A stretch of DNA of 33,442 nt from Aureobasidium sp. EXF-3400 (Eukaryota; Ascomycota; Dothideomycetes; Dothideales; Saccotheciaceae). Of the stretch, positions 20,401 to 32,001 are shown piece by piece. Each line of letters starts with the position of its first letter. Position 1 is the first letter of the stretch. The notes under the pieces are model-generated. The model ran no database searches, had not been told where the DNA came from, and was given only the letters and a program-made list of their open reading frames with translations. The position numbers and the translations under genes are program-made. The DNA lies in the NCBI GenBank assembly GCA_024195585.1, contig SWBL01000446.1:1-33442 (forward strand), in the 5' to 3' direction.

Positions 20401-21946
20401 GCCGGGTAGTGACAATGAGCTGAACAGACACGACGACCGGATATTAGCGATGTGAGTACAAAGCCAGCCATGATATACCATTGTGTAGCTTTGCAGAAAT
20501 CGAGAGAAACCGGATAGAAAGATCATGGAATGTGGTCTACTAAAAATGTAGTCAGATCGCAAAAAAGCAGAAATGGTGCGGCCTGCAAGTGTACCCCTGT
20601 TGATCCGGGGAACTGTGTCCTGGAAAACCAGGAACTCGGAATCCTGCTGGCATCTTCAATTAGCCAGTCATATTTCGGACTTTTCCAAGCACCCCCATGC
20701 GATTATGTGTTAACTATGACGAGAGTACGGGATAGATTTGGTTTCCCCTTGAAAATCGACGATTTTTTTTGACAGGTGTGCGAGTAAGCCACGTGTGCAA
20801 GTGCGGGAGCTCCAGCACCTCCCATTCAAAGGGGCCGATCATGGAGATGTTCCGGCTGCGAGCATCGAGATTACGATTCATCCACCAGATGCTGTTCCCG
20901 GCATTTGGGCGCGAGAGAACAGCGTGCAACACGGTCTTCTCGATTGATCAGGCCGAATAGAGCGGACCGAGATCGTCGAAGGAAAAAAAATTGCTTCTAT
21001 GAAAATTCTACAGCCTTCGGTCGGACAATCATTCGCTTAGACCGCTGTTTAGATTGAAAATGCTTTAGCTGAAGAAATTGGGCTTGGTGCGACGTCAGGT
21101 CAGCGACGTGGATGGACGAGTCATGGCTGGAAATCGTTTGATGAGCGTTTGCATCGACGACAGCGCAATTTGCCACGACTCCCGGCACCCGCATCCTCAC
21201 CTTGAGACACATGTCTGTCGGTCGACGGTTGGCCGTTGGTGATCGGTTCGGTGCTTTTGGCTTTTGTCTCAAACTGACCAAACCTTGACCTGGATCGCTT
21301 GCATGCTTAGGGTAACCGCCGTGCTGCTTAGCTGAGCAGGCACCTTGTCAAGCCATCGTTGCTGACACGGATAGTAAGTTTCGAGTTCCGACGGAGCAAG
21401 TACCTCGGGCATGGGCAGCAACGATGCACAATGGCAGACCGGCCACTTCACCGCTGCTCTTGTGCGGCACACAATCAGCAGGGAACATGGAATTCAAAGG
21501 CTGCAGGATGCGACATGAAACAAGGATGATGTACATGAATTGATTGATGGCTCTTGATCATCCAAATAGAAACGTCACAATCCAAGTGGTTCCAAGATTA
21601 GAGTAGTCTTGTCAGCCTTGCTGTCGAACGGATACGAAGCTAGCCCGGTGTCTCCTTTTCGGTGCGGGCAGTCCTTGTTAGACCCACGGGCCATCCGGTC
21701 CTTGGGCTTGGTCGTTAGTCACCCACCCTACGCTTCGAGTTGCATCATGGCCAATTACTCGAGGCGTCTATCATCCTAAGTAGATATATAGATGCCTGCC
21801 TACTCCCACTCCGATCGCTCTTTTCATTCCACACACATCCACAAACCTACTACAAGCCTCATCTACACCACAAGCTTCCAGCACTCGGCTCTTCAAGTCA
21901 CTTTACTATACAACAACAATCTACCAACCGACAACCCAACTTCACA
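17428..21946. other. 4.5-kb stretch with no supported gene
   Basis: Both strands hold only short frames. The longest ATG frames (for example 18754-19050, 98 codons) show no motif and no leader. A 13-A run at 20044-20056 and an 8-T run near 20763 are the only simple repeats. No transposase, reverse transcriptase, LTR, telomere repeat or RNA gene was recognised. From about 21730 it becomes a promoter-like region for the short ORF at 21947. Confidence 0.45.
21780..21790 (+). promoter_or_regulatory. TATA-like element
   Basis: GTAGATATATAG lies about 160 bp before the short ORF at 21947 and before a long C/A-rich leader. Position and composition fit a promoter, but there is no other evidence. Confidence 0.3.
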
Positions 21947-22021
21947 ATGCCTGCCATGGTCGAATTCCCTCCCTGCCCTGGCCCTCCTCCAAACAGGCCT
22001 CTGCCTCCTCTTCCCAAGTGA
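21947..22021 (+). CDS. Possible 24-aa proline-rich small protein
   Basis: A 25-codon frame (MPAMVEFPPCPGPPP..., ending PLPPLPK) has the best start context in this gene-poor stretch: a TATA-like element, about 150 nt of C/A-rich leader with CAACAACAATCTACCAACC, and TTCACAATG directly at the start. Ten of 24 residues are Pro, with P-x-x-P patterns like SH3 ligands. No family is recognised. It could be a true micropeptide, an upstream ORF of an unseen transcript, or the first exon of a longer gene; I found no downstream acceptor giving a long frame. A larger overlapping frame from 21792 reads the leader itself and is judged less likely. Confidence 0.35.
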   Translation: MPAMVEFPPCPGPPPNRPLPPLPK

Positions 22022-25000
22022 ACCATCAATCACTTTGGATGAATCCAAACAATCTCATCAACACAACCAACGTTTCAAGAGTAGATACTGTCTGCACGCC
22101 AGACGTGCATATCACTCTATCCACCTGTCAGCTGCCCACTTTCGGAATTGCACCTGCATCGACCTTGATTGCATCTTGCAATTAGGCACATTCGAGCATT
22201 CACTCTCATTGGATCCCCACCTCTTCAATTCGAAGCATGATCCGCAGCATGCATGGCTCCACCCCCACCGCCAGCGCAAATCATCGGTCCGCCAGCCATA
22301 TGGTTGTGCTTGCCCTCTTTGGCACCCCCACTTGCTCATGAGCATGCAACTACAAGACGACACGTCTTAGTCCTCTCATGCTCTCATCAAATGAGCATTG
22401 CACGCCGGCTGGCCGGCCGTTCTGTGCACCACTATCACGCTTTTTCAATCGACGACTTCATATCTTCGATACGCTTTTACGGACTTTGCTATTGCTTTTG
22501 GGTCATTGGTCTTGGACATCACAGTTGAGGAGTTCATCACTTGGGGTGTTTCGGAAATTTCTACTAGCATCATTATACCCCATGGCAGCAGACAGAATTG
22601 CGCCTTTTAGTTCTATTCTTACAATCGATAAACATTGTAACCGCTCAAACCTGATCGCCTATTGCATTCCAAATCCATGTGATGCTCACTGTAATTACCT
22701 ACTTCCAATTGTAGTAGGACTTTTTTCTCCACGCGGTAAGCGTGCAATTTCGATTTACCTTTGCGCCCCACTGCTTTACGCATGTTTAAGCTCAGTACAA
22801 AAGCGAATGTCTCTTGTCTCCAATACTTGCTTTCGCTTCGCTGCGGCTCAATGACTCGCTTTTCCAGTTGTTCGGGGTGCGCGATATGAAGGTTCTCTGC
22901 AATTGAGATCGTCAGGCACGGCATGAACTGTAACCACAATTATGCTGCGAAACTCGATCGATTCAGAACTGCCTCGAGGCATCTTCATAGGTTGGCACAG
23001 CTACATCATCTCTCTGCTTCCGAGTAGAATCATCATTGCTAGCCTGAACGATGATGCATACGGTACCACAAGACAACAGTTGGACATGACAGAATCGCAG
23101 AGCCTCAACGTTTCAAAGCGGAAGCGTAAAGTCGATATGCCGTCTCTTATCGAGATTTTGCGCCATGATCGACTGTACCTCCACGGGAAACAGAACTTTA
23201 CGATACGCGTAAGTCATCACAACCATATTGAGGCTGGCTCTCGCAACGTGGCACTGCGGCAGACAAGGAAAGGGGTTGATTCGTCTTCTCCGTCCTCGTC
23301 AATAGATAACCCCAAGCACTGACTGACTTGAATCCTTCCTTCCTGTTGGCCAAGAATCCTTCGGGGTTGGGCCCCAATCGTCCACCATGACTCTGTTGCA
23401 CGTGTGAACCATTCCAAATGTTTGGCGATCCAAAACCATACCAATCCCTCGAAGGAAGCAGACACGAGGCAGCAACTTCCATTTGCGGCAGCAATATTGG
23501 CTACGCTATGAATAAACTCTCGGAGGAACAGCGGGCAGGTGAATCCCCCCACTCCTACGTGGCTTGCGTTTTCGTGGAGACAGCTCCTTTAAGCCTCCTC
23601 TGATCTACCCACAAATCTGACTAGGCAACGACAGAGCAAGTTGAGCGTCACTACAATCCTTGTCGCCATGTCTGCACTTGGCAACACACGAAACAGTTTC
23701 GGGCGTGCATCTCGGCAACGCGGCATACTGTAGACCATTTGATATAACGCTCGAGTTCATGCAGGAAAGTGCAGTAGTGCGGAGACGACGAACAAGTCCA
23801 TCACGATGGCCGCCGGCGGCAGGCGCGGTGTGGTGTGGTTCGCAATTAGACTCCACACTCGTTGCCTTTTCCATCCTGGTCAGTTTCCAGACGAACAGGT
23901 CAGCACCGCCGCACCACTTATCGGACTTGCAAGCCGCATTATGCACCGAAGATCAGGACCACGTGCCTAACATTTTCATTAAACACTTCATCTATCGAGC
24001 GGTATGCGCTATATTAACTGTACGATAAGCATTCATTTGCCCAATGGATGACGGGCATCAACCAGCCCGCGCTGCTGTATGAATATTACTCAGCAATGCT
24101 TGGTGTCAGGAGGGAGCACAGCATAGCGGGTGCATGAGCATGGCATGCGAGAAGGAAGAAGTCACATGCGTCCTGAATTACCAGTACATCGGTCGAGTAC
24201 AATATCTGGAGTTGTCTGATGAAGCGAACTCGCAGGCAATCAAACAGCGCATCTCGTTCAAGTATTGCTCGTACCACCTCTTGTCGACCCACTTACTCCA
24301 GGACATGGATACCTCCAGCTTCAGTTCTCTTGCACGACCGGGGTGCGGTGGCCTGAGCATGATGAGCTGTCAGTACATGCTTTGCAAGTAACTGCAAAAC
24401 TGGATGCACTGTATCAAGGTTATCGGCGTCGGCCGGGCGACTCCTCTGTACTTTGAACAATCCAGGACCCGCATCCACAACTATCTGCCGATACGGTAGA
24501 CGACGTGCAACTTTATGCGCATCACCATGCGCTTGCATCCCGTCAGCCAGCCGACGGGACGGCCAATTGGCATCTGTAGCCAAGCAACGTACCTGCTTGA
24601 AGCGTCGAGTTTCAGCTCGACTCTGACGTCCTGAACATCACTCTTCAGCTGAGCGTACCTGCGGATTCCGGACCGCAATGTATACACCAAAGCAAACTGT
24701 ACGGAGAGGTACTCCACAAACCACAGAGTGTGAAGTATCTACATCCTCCAGTGACTATCTCACACAAACGACAGGCTGGACCGTCTGCTCGACCTACATA
24801 CAGTACAACTGCCATGCAGACGTTCTGCGAGCCCCACACTATCAACGAGAGCCTCAAAGGCCTTGTTCCTGCCGGTCTCACAGACCGGGCTGATGTCAAC
24901 AGAGACATGAGCTCAGGGGTCCCGTTGTCAAGTTGGGTCTGAGTTCGATGTTGCATATGCACAAGTAGCTGTGTATCGGACTCCAAGCCCGCGTATCTTT

Positions 25001-25752
25001 TGCTGGTGGATGCCATGCTTTCAGGCTGAAAGCTGAAGTAAGCTCGAGAAGCATGTACAGTATGTATACCACTGAGGTATCTGTCTCTTGTCCCATGCGT
25101 CAAGTCTCGAACCCGATGACCCTGGGATAATTCCCCCTGAAAGGCAACCCTGTCCTTCTAGATCATCTGCGCCTACGGCAATTCACACATGATGATGATG
25201 TTCACAGGTGGCCTCGATACTAGCATCTGGACAACTGTGCATTGTGCAGTGAAAGGCAAGTTCCTCGCCTCCTAGCGACAGCCCAAGTTGCGTGGGCTGT
25301 CACCCTACACGATTATGGTTGAAGACATGAACTGGTCATCACTTCTCTGTAGCGATCCCAAAAGATGCTAACATTGCTATCCCACTCTCCATCCTTCGCT
25401 CGCAATTTCTTCGGAGACTTGTGGTTCTATAAGGATATCGTGATGTGTTCTTCTGGTGTAGACCATTGGCTTATGACTGGTGAACGAACCAAACCCAATG
25501 TAGACTTCAGACCTGCATCATCTATCCATCCATTCATGGAAAGCAAGAATTGAAGAAAACGTCGAATTGATGGCAAGCAACAAAGTGCATAGATAGCGGA
25601 ACCTGATTTATATCTCCTATAAGACGCCAGTGTATCCTGAACATTACATGAAACAACGCTTATAAACACACGCTGTCGTCAGCCCAACTCAAGGGGTTTA
25701 CAAAGAAGAACATTCATGGAGGGCGGGGATTAAATCACTACACGAAGACTTC
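22022..25752. other. 3.7-kb stretch with little coding evidence
   Basis: Apart from the doubtful frame at 22942-23322, only unsupported frames are present. Two minus-strand frames (24293-24583 and 24645-25103) have fair length but start from non-ATG codons or lack any motif. No repeat family or mobile element was recognised. The end is the 3' flank of the J-domain gene. Confidence 0.4.
22942..23322 (+). CDS. Doubtful ORF with nuclear-localisation-like motif
   Basis: The ATG frame is open for 126 codons. From an inner ATG at 23086 it reads MTESQSLNVSKRKRKVDMPS..., with KRKRKV close to the classical monopartite nuclear localisation signal. A good splice donor (GTAAGT at 23209) in phase 0 and an AG at 23262 would remove 54 nt and keep the same frame to the TGA at 23322, so both spliced and unspliced forms are open. 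The part before 23086 may be leader. No family is recognised. It is possibly a small nuclear protein or the remnant of a larger gene. Confidence 0.25.
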   Translation: MLRNSIDSELPRGIFIGWHSYIISLLPSRIIIASLNDDAYGTTRQQLDMTESQSLNVSKRKRKVDMPSLIEILRHDRLYLHGKQNFTIRVSHHNHIEAGSRNVALRQTRKGVDSSSPSSSIDNPKH

Positions 25753-27358
25753 TTAGGCCTTGGGTTCTTTGGGCTCCTTAGGTTCCTTGTCCTTCTTCTT
25801 TTTCTCTTTCTTCTGAGCAGCCTCAGCCATGAGCTGCTCGAAGGCGAGATGGTCGCCCTCTTCGTCAGGACTGCGTGCGGCCTTGGAGAAGACGTCTCCG
25901 ATTACGAGCAAAGCGTGGGCACGCTCAATACGCTTGTCGACCTTGACGGTTTTATCGTAGAGGACCTTGTCGCAGACGTCGCGGAGCACACTTTGGATCT
26001 CGAACTTGGAGCCTCGCCATGCGGCGGCCAAGATCTTGCCTGTCACGCGACGCTCGAAGTCGGCCTTCTTCTCATCGGTCCAGTCTTCACCTCCACGTTC
26101 CTCTGCGCGAGCCATCTCTTCGATCTCCATCTGCGCGCTGATAGCGGTGCTGACTGTACCCCAGGTCTCTTTGACGAGCGTACCCTTGTCCTTCAGGCGC
26201 GAGAAGAAGCCGGTAACACCACCAATAATGGGTTTTTGGCTCTTGATGAAAGTGGCAGATTTTTGTGTGTAGGTCTGGCCGATGGCGTGTAGGATCTCCA
26301 GACCGAATGACTCCATCTTAAGGTTCTCGACTTCTTGCTCCATCTTCTTGCGGAATGAGGCGGTGACGTCTTTGCCCTTGTCGGTTTCTGTCCATACACT
26401 GACGCGGTTGATGAGCTTCTTGGACAAGTCCTCAATACGCTCCTCACGAGCACGTTCTCGCTCGGCCTCAAAGGCAGCCAGTTCCTCCTTTTGCTCCTTG
26501 GTCAAGCCACCCTTCTTCTTTTCTTTCGCGCGTAGGCTCTTCTCTGCTTCGGTGACGCCGGCAGCTTCCATACGGGCCTCTTCTTCGGCGCGGTCTGTGA
26601 GGGCAAGACGAGTAGGTACGCCCTTCGGTCTTTCTTGCGAGTAGGCTGGCGGTGCGGGTTCCTCCTCGGAGAGGTTCATCTTTTCCATACCATCCTTGAG
26701 ATCGGCGGCTGCACCGGCGTGGGATTGAGCAGCGGCTTCGTGGCTAGCCTTGTCCATGCTTGCTTTCTTCTCGTCGACGGCAGCGGCAGCGGCTTCGGCC
26801 TCTGCTTCGGCGGCAGCGTTTTCTTCCTCGTGACGCATGGTTATCTCCATCGACTTCTCCATATCGCGGACCATGGAGATCTCGCCGATCCTGTTACAAT
26901 CTCAGCTGAAGTCGGCGGAGGTGTGTTCGATGTTGATCCTGCTTACCAGTCTGCGAAAGCGTGGCCACCGAAGATTTCGTTGAACATCTCGGAGGGGTCC
27001 TCTGTGACGCCGTCAACTCTTGTCTTAGTTTGTAGTACATGTCGAGTGTCATACCGAAACCTGTGTTGGGCATAGCACCCTCCTTGCCGTAGTCGTCATA
27101 TTGCTTGCGGAGTTTCTCGTCGCTGAGTACTTGATAAGCCTCGCCGATCTAGACAGACAAGCGGTCAGAAGACATGATTCTGCGAGGAGATTTGGGCAGG
27201 CGACGCACTTCCTGGAACTTGGCGCTCGCCGTCTCGTCGCCGGGGTTCTTGTCGGGATGCAGGCGGATGGCGAGTTTGCGGTATGCCTTCTTGATCTCAA
27301 CGTCGGTGGCAGTGGGGGGCACTTCTAGCGCGTCATAGTATGCTGTGTCCTTGACCAT
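25753..27358 (-). CDS. J-domain co-chaperone with DnaJ-X domain (Caj1/Djp1 type)
   Basis: Four exons on minus: 27358-27209, 27148-27055, 27001-26947 and 26890-25753; introns are 60, 53 and 56 nt, and the product is 478 aa. Residues 5-70 are a J domain with the invariant H34-P35-D36 loop ([15 protein letters not shown]) that stimulates Hsp70 ATPase. It is followed by the typical [17 protein letters not shown] segment (about 92-108). The long C-terminal part matches the DnaJ-X domain of yeast Caj1 and Djp1 (blocks such as [21 protein letters not shown] and [10 protein letters not shown]). An Ala/Glu-rich region (about 110-170) and a Lys/Glu/Pro-rich tail are low complexity. Djp1 works in cytosolic delivery of proteins to peroxisomes and mitochondria, and Caj1 is linked to membranes; a cytosolic Hsp70 partner role is likely here. 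It lies in tandem behind the hydrolase gene, with 383 bp between. Confidence 0.95.
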
Positions 27359-27741
27359 CTTGGCCGGCGCTCGAGTCTTTGTTGTGGTTGTCTTTGTAGG
27401 TATCCGAGTCTCGGTGTGTTTGGTCTAATAGTCCGGATTCAACAAGAAATAGATTATTTGGTAGGTCGGATCATAAAACAATATGTCGGGCGTCGCTAGC
27501 AACAAAGTTGTTGTGGATATCAAGTTTACCTGCTACCTAAATTGTGGCCGCGAATCGTTGGCTTGGCACCTGACGTATTCCAATCGCGAGACATGTGAAA
27601 GACATTCTGACTTATATCAAGCAGATATGTCCATGAATCGATTTTATTATAGTATCTGAACGTTTTGTATACTTCTACGACTGCATTCAGGATGGAAGTT
27701 CTATCCTGTAACATAGTTACAATATGTGCCATCACCCTGTC
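27359..27741 (-). promoter_or_regulatory. Promoter of the J-domain gene and 3' flank of the hydrolase gene
   Basis: Only 383 bp separate the hydrolase stop from the J-domain start on the same strand. No clear TATA or heat-shock element (inverted NGAAN repeats) was recognised. Confidence 0.35.
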
Positions 27742-29630
27742 TCAACCAGCAGCTCTGTCAAACCACGCCCATGCTTTGTCCCCAGCAACAGCTGCTTCCA
27801 TAACTACCCCAAGTCTATGTACAATCCCGTCTGCTCCTACCTCGAATCTAACCTTCATATAATCGCCCGCCATCTTCGAACCATAATCCACATATCGTGC
27901 CTCCAGAAGCCAATGCTCTGCAGATACATGCCGGAAGGTGAACAACACGTTACCACCTTTGGATTTCGCGTAAAGTAGCAAACCTTCAGCGTCCCCTTCT
28001 CCAACTCTAGACTTGTCCAGCAAATCTGAAGGCGCTTCGAGACTGATGCTGAAATTCCCGTAAGCGGCGTTTGTATAGGTTCCCGTATAGTTCTGCAATG
28101 GAAGTTGTGGCTGCACAGGTTCTGATGGTACACTTGGGTATAACTTAGAAGGAAGGGCCTTCAGCTTTTCTTCACGCATCTTTGTCAGGTCGCTTTGCCT
28201 AATACACTGTCAGCTGGAGCCCATGTATGCTGCATGCACTCACGTCTTGTTCATGTCGTAAAATCCATCCTCTGGACCACCCAGAAACTCGTCAATCAAG
28301 CGCCATCCCATAGCCTCAAAAGCAGTGTTCATTGAGTTCTGGATCATCACAAATCCAAACTTGCGGTCGGGCAAGAACTTGAAACTTGATGCGTAACCAC
28401 TGATGCCACCAGTGTGTCCAAAGACCCTCTCGTTGCGGTAGATGCCTGCATCGAGTCCCAGTCCATACCAGAATGGCCCTGAATAGGGCGCCATCTCGAC
28501 GCTTTGCATAGACGAGGGATACTTAAGCTTAGCATGGCCCTCTTTGGAAACCGGACCAGATTCGTAGATTAGAGTGTGAACCCACTTGCTGTAATCAACA
28601 ACGTTAGAAATGATGCCCCCGGCACCGTTCGCTGGGTTAGATTGGTTCAATGCCCATTTTCGATAAGAGGACGTCTCTTTGTTCCACGCATAGCTATCAG
28701 CCAGTATGCAGCGAGGATTTGATGCTCGACAATTGGCTGCGTCTTCTCGAGAGTAGTATGATTCGTTCATTCCCAGAGGTTCAAAGATCCATTCGCGCAG
28801 CAGATCTGCCTGCGGCTTTCCGGTCACAGATTCAAGGACATGCGAGACTGCCGTGAAGAACAAGTTGCAGTATTGAAAGACCGTCCTGAAGCTTGCACTT
28901 GTTTCCAGATGACGCATAAGATAAGTTTGGCTTTTAGCATCCAGTCCTTGGTCATACCAGACAGCATCGTGTCTGGGCATGCCAGTTCGGTGGGATAAGG
29001 CATCGAGGAGAGAAACATGAGTTGTCAAATAGTCATCCTTGAGGACAAAGTCGTTGCCAACAAGGGAGTGGAGTGGTGTATCCCACTCAACGTGGCTAAA
29101 GTCATTTTGGTCTTGAACCAACAAAGCCGTGAGTGAAGCCGTAAAGGATTTGGTAGTACTAGCGACCTGATAGAGTGTGTAAGGTGTAAACGGCACGTCG
29201 GGCAGAGTTGCGTAGCCATAACCCTTTGCGTGTCAGTTCAATAATTCTAGCCATCAAGACTAGATCCCAAATTGCACACAGGAATAACTGGATCACAGAG
29301 GAAACAGAAATGATTAAGAAATGCTATAAAGAGCAAGAGATGCTATAGATGTTGCGCAGTGATACTGTTTCATGATTTAAGAAATGATATTACCTTGGAC
29401 CATGTCTTGTTTTGGTGGACTACAGCAATGGCAAGACCAGGAATATGCCACTCTTGCATAAGACGGTCAACAAATGAGTCGAAAGAAGGATGGAGCGGAG
29501 TTTTGTCGGTTATCTGAGCATCGTGATGACCGAGGAACAATTGCGATGTGTGCAAGGATGAGGCTAAGGCTAAGAACAGAAAGTGAGCAGCCAGGCAGAA
29601 AGCAAAGGGCATAGTTGGAAAATGGCGCAT
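27742..29630 (-). CDS. Secreted class-C beta-lactamase-fold serine hydrolase
   Basis: Three exons on minus: 29630-29394, 29223-28244 and 28198-27742; introns are 170 nt (GTAATA...AAAG) and 45 nt (GTGAGT...TAG). The product is 557 aa. The N-terminus (MRHFPTMPFAFCLAAHFLFL, then ALASSL) is a good signal peptide. All three active-site motifs of the beta-lactamase/penicillin-binding fold are present and well spaced: S101-T-T-K104 (nucleophile and base), Y197-C-N199, and H349-T-G351 in place of the K-T-G triad. Several N-x-S/T sites support secretion. The C-terminal exon (after about 405) is a beta-rich extension starting near QPQLPLQNYTGTYTNAAYG. Fungal members act as esterases, lactamases or aminopeptidases on varied substrates, so the substrate cannot be given. 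The ATG at 29630 is chosen; an inner ATG six codons later would also give a signal peptide. It shares a divergent promoter with the PPZ gene. Confidence 0.93.
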
Positions 29631-30313
29631 GCTGACGAATGTGGTCGTCGAAACCAAAAGTCAAAGCAAAGGGAAACCCTGCAGGACAAAAGAAGAAGCA
29701 GGGAGAGACGGAGAGATAAGGACATGTGAATTTGATGCGCGGGGTGTGAAGGATGGCGAAGGATGCGAGGCCAAGGCAAATGATGGAGTTCACGATAGTA
29801 CTGTACTGTGAAGCCAAACGCCGTCGAAGAGACGCGACACGCAGCACCCATTCAATGCCATGCGAAGCAGGTAGTGGAGATGGACATGACAAGGCATGCG
29901 TGATTTTCAAAGTCTCTCATCAGACGTTGAGGGCTGGTGGTCGATGCTGTGGAGAGCAAGAAACAGTTTGGGCCTGGAAGGCACATTCTCGCTCGTCAGC
30001 TCGTCCGTGTCTTGGCGGGGAGGTATGAGTATGTCATTGTCATTGGCAACAAGCACCAGACCACCCTCCCTATCCAACTCACAAACCCACAATATCCATC
30101 ATTCGCATCGCCAATCAAAGCCACATCCCTCCGCCTGAACCCTTCTTGCTGATTCTGAGCTGGTGTAACTTGCCAGACCCCGCTACTCTGTGCGACTCTC
30201 CAGCGTACTCCACATGTCCTCGTGGTCGTGACAGCATCGTGTAGAGGCCCGTCCCATTACCACTTCTTTCGTTACACACCCGCATTCCCCGTTCCGACTC
30301 TCGCTCCGCAGTC
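29631..30313. promoter_or_regulatory. Divergent promoter, hydrolase (-) and PPZ phosphatase (+)
   Basis: This 683-bp region lies between two outward-facing starts. The PPZ side ends in a C/T-rich leader (CCCGTTCCGACTCTCGCTCC) before the ATG. No open frame with a motif is present. Confidence 0.5.
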
Positions 30314-32001
30314 ATGGGCAATCAACCCTCCAAGGGTGAGAAGGGCTCGCAAGACGGCCCTGATCTCAGCTCCTATCCCTCCTTCTCCAAGTCCGACACA
30401 CAGGGCTCGACACGTTCTTTCCGCGGTTCCATTCGCTCAAAGATTCCCTCAAAGATATCCACAGACAACCTGCGCGGTCCACCGGCCGCACTCGCCTCAC
30501 CCAAAAGACTGTCAGAGCCAGGTTTGGACCCTGCCGCTATACAGTCCATCCCCGGTGCCAAACATAGACGCTCTCCTTCTGCTCCCTCCCTTTCCGAGAC
30601 GTCGCGCAGGAGCAGCGGAGCAAGCAACGATGTTCAAGACCAAGACGAAGAAGTCCAGGCTCCTCCCTCTCCCACTCTATCATCCTCTATCGGCCACGGC
30701 CATTCAGACATCACAAAGGCTCAGCGAACCGGCGAGGTCGAGCACGTCTCCGACGCCCCTCCTACTGGCACCCTGCAACACAACAACCTCACCGAACCCA
30801 CAGAGTCCATTTTGATGAGGAAGGCTGATCACAAGCCCAGCGCCGCCGCTGCAGCACTTGCCTTGTCAGAAGGCTCGGCTTCCAAGGATATGGACATCGG
30901 TGCCCTCAAGACGTCGGATTTGGATGACATGATCAAGCGTTTGATCGATGCAGGATACGCCGGAAAGGTCACAAAAACAGTGTGCCTAAAGAATGCCGAA
31001 ATCTTTGCCATCTGTCAGGCTGCTCGCGAGGTCTTCCTCTCGCAGCCTGCTTTGCTGGAGCTTGCGCCCGCAGTTAAGATTGTTGGCGATGTTCACGGTC
31101 AATACACCGATCTGCTGCGCATGTTCGAAATGTGTGGGTTCCCTCCCAATTCCAACTACCTCTTCTTAGGCGACTACGTGGACCGTGGTAAACAAAGTCT
31201 GGAAACCATTCTCTTGCTGCTATGCTACAAGCTACGCTACCCCGAAAACTTCTTCCTCCTCCGCGGCAACCACGAATGCGCCAACGTAACTCGTGTCTAT
31301 GGATTCTATGATGAATGCAAGCGCCGTTGTAACATCAAGGTGTGGAAATCATTCGTCGACACTTTCAACTGCTTGCCCATCGCATCTGTTGTCGCCAACA
31401 AGATTTTCTGTGTGCACGGAGGTCTATCGCCCAGTCTTTCGCATATGGATGACATTCGCAACATTGCTAGACCGACTGACGTTCCAGATTATGGGCTGCT
31501 CAACGACCTGTTGTGGAGTGACCCAGCCGATATGGAAAATGACTGGGAAGCCAACGAACGAGGAGTGAGCTACTGTTTCGGCAAGAAGGTCATCATGGAG
31601 TTCCTTGCGAAGCACGACTTTGACCTCGTGTGCAGAGCGCACATGGTGGTCGAGGATGGTTACGAATTTTTCACTGATCGAGTCCTGGTCACTGTATTTT
31701 CAGCACCAAACGCGAGTATTTCTGTTTGATTCGTCATTGATCATTGGCTAACAGATAAATGCAGTACTGTGGAGAGTTCGACAACTGGGGAGCTGTCATG
31801 TCTGTTTCTGGCGAGCTGTTGTGCAGCTTCGAGTTGCTCAAGCCTTTGGACTCGAGTGCTCTCAAGCGACACATCAAGAAGGGCCGAAACGAACGTCAAA
31901 ACATGCTCAACAGTCCAGTAAGTAGACCTCTTCCTCTTGCTTCAGGAACAAGTATACTAATTTTGATACAGCCTGCAAGCCAATACCCTCAGAGTTACTA
32001 A
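30314..32001 (+). CDS. PPZ1: Ser/Thr protein phosphatase PPZ type
   Basis: Exons are 30314-31711, 31765-31917 and 31972-32001; the product is 526 aa. The symbol is by analogy with yeast PPZ1. The N-terminus MGNQPSKG fits N-myristoylation at Gly2, as in Ppz proteins, and is followed by a Ser/Pro-rich disordered region to about 190. The catalytic domain carries the PP1-like signatures G258-DVHG, G286-DYVDRG and R317-GNHE, plus [26 protein letters not shown] and [14 protein letters not shown] after RAH and W after FDN fit PPZ better than PP1. PPZ enzymes control K+/Na+ balance, salt tolerance and cell integrity and are held back by Hal3-type subunits. Intron 1 (53 nt) begins GC, not GT, and is fixed by the invariant SAPNYCGEF. 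Intron 2 has an exact TACTAAT-type branch. A standalone ATG in a C/T-rich leader sets the start. Confidence 0.96.
31712..31764 (+). other. GC-AG intron in the phosphatase gene
   Basis: The junction must fall between CCA-AAC and TAC-TGT-GGA to keep the SAPN/YCGEF motif. The intron therefore runs GCGAGT...GCTAACAG...GCAG. The CTAAC branch point supports it. No GT donor nearby restores frame. Confidence 0.9.

Noticed and set aside
21792..22370. 192-codon ATG frame overlapping the 24-codon ORF
   Set aside because: It translates the C/A-rich leader itself, which has few stop codons by composition, and the product has no motif. The start lies only a few bases after the TATA-like box, too close for a normal transcript.
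24645..25103. 152-codon minus-strand frame
   Set aside because: It starts from TTG; from its first ATG it has no recognised domain and an unusual Cys/Trp-rich end.
25098..25112. tRNA B-box-like sequence (GGGTTCGAGAC on minus)
   Set aside because: No matching T stem, A box or acceptor stem nearby. A similar lone match near 18885-18895 was rejected for the same reason.
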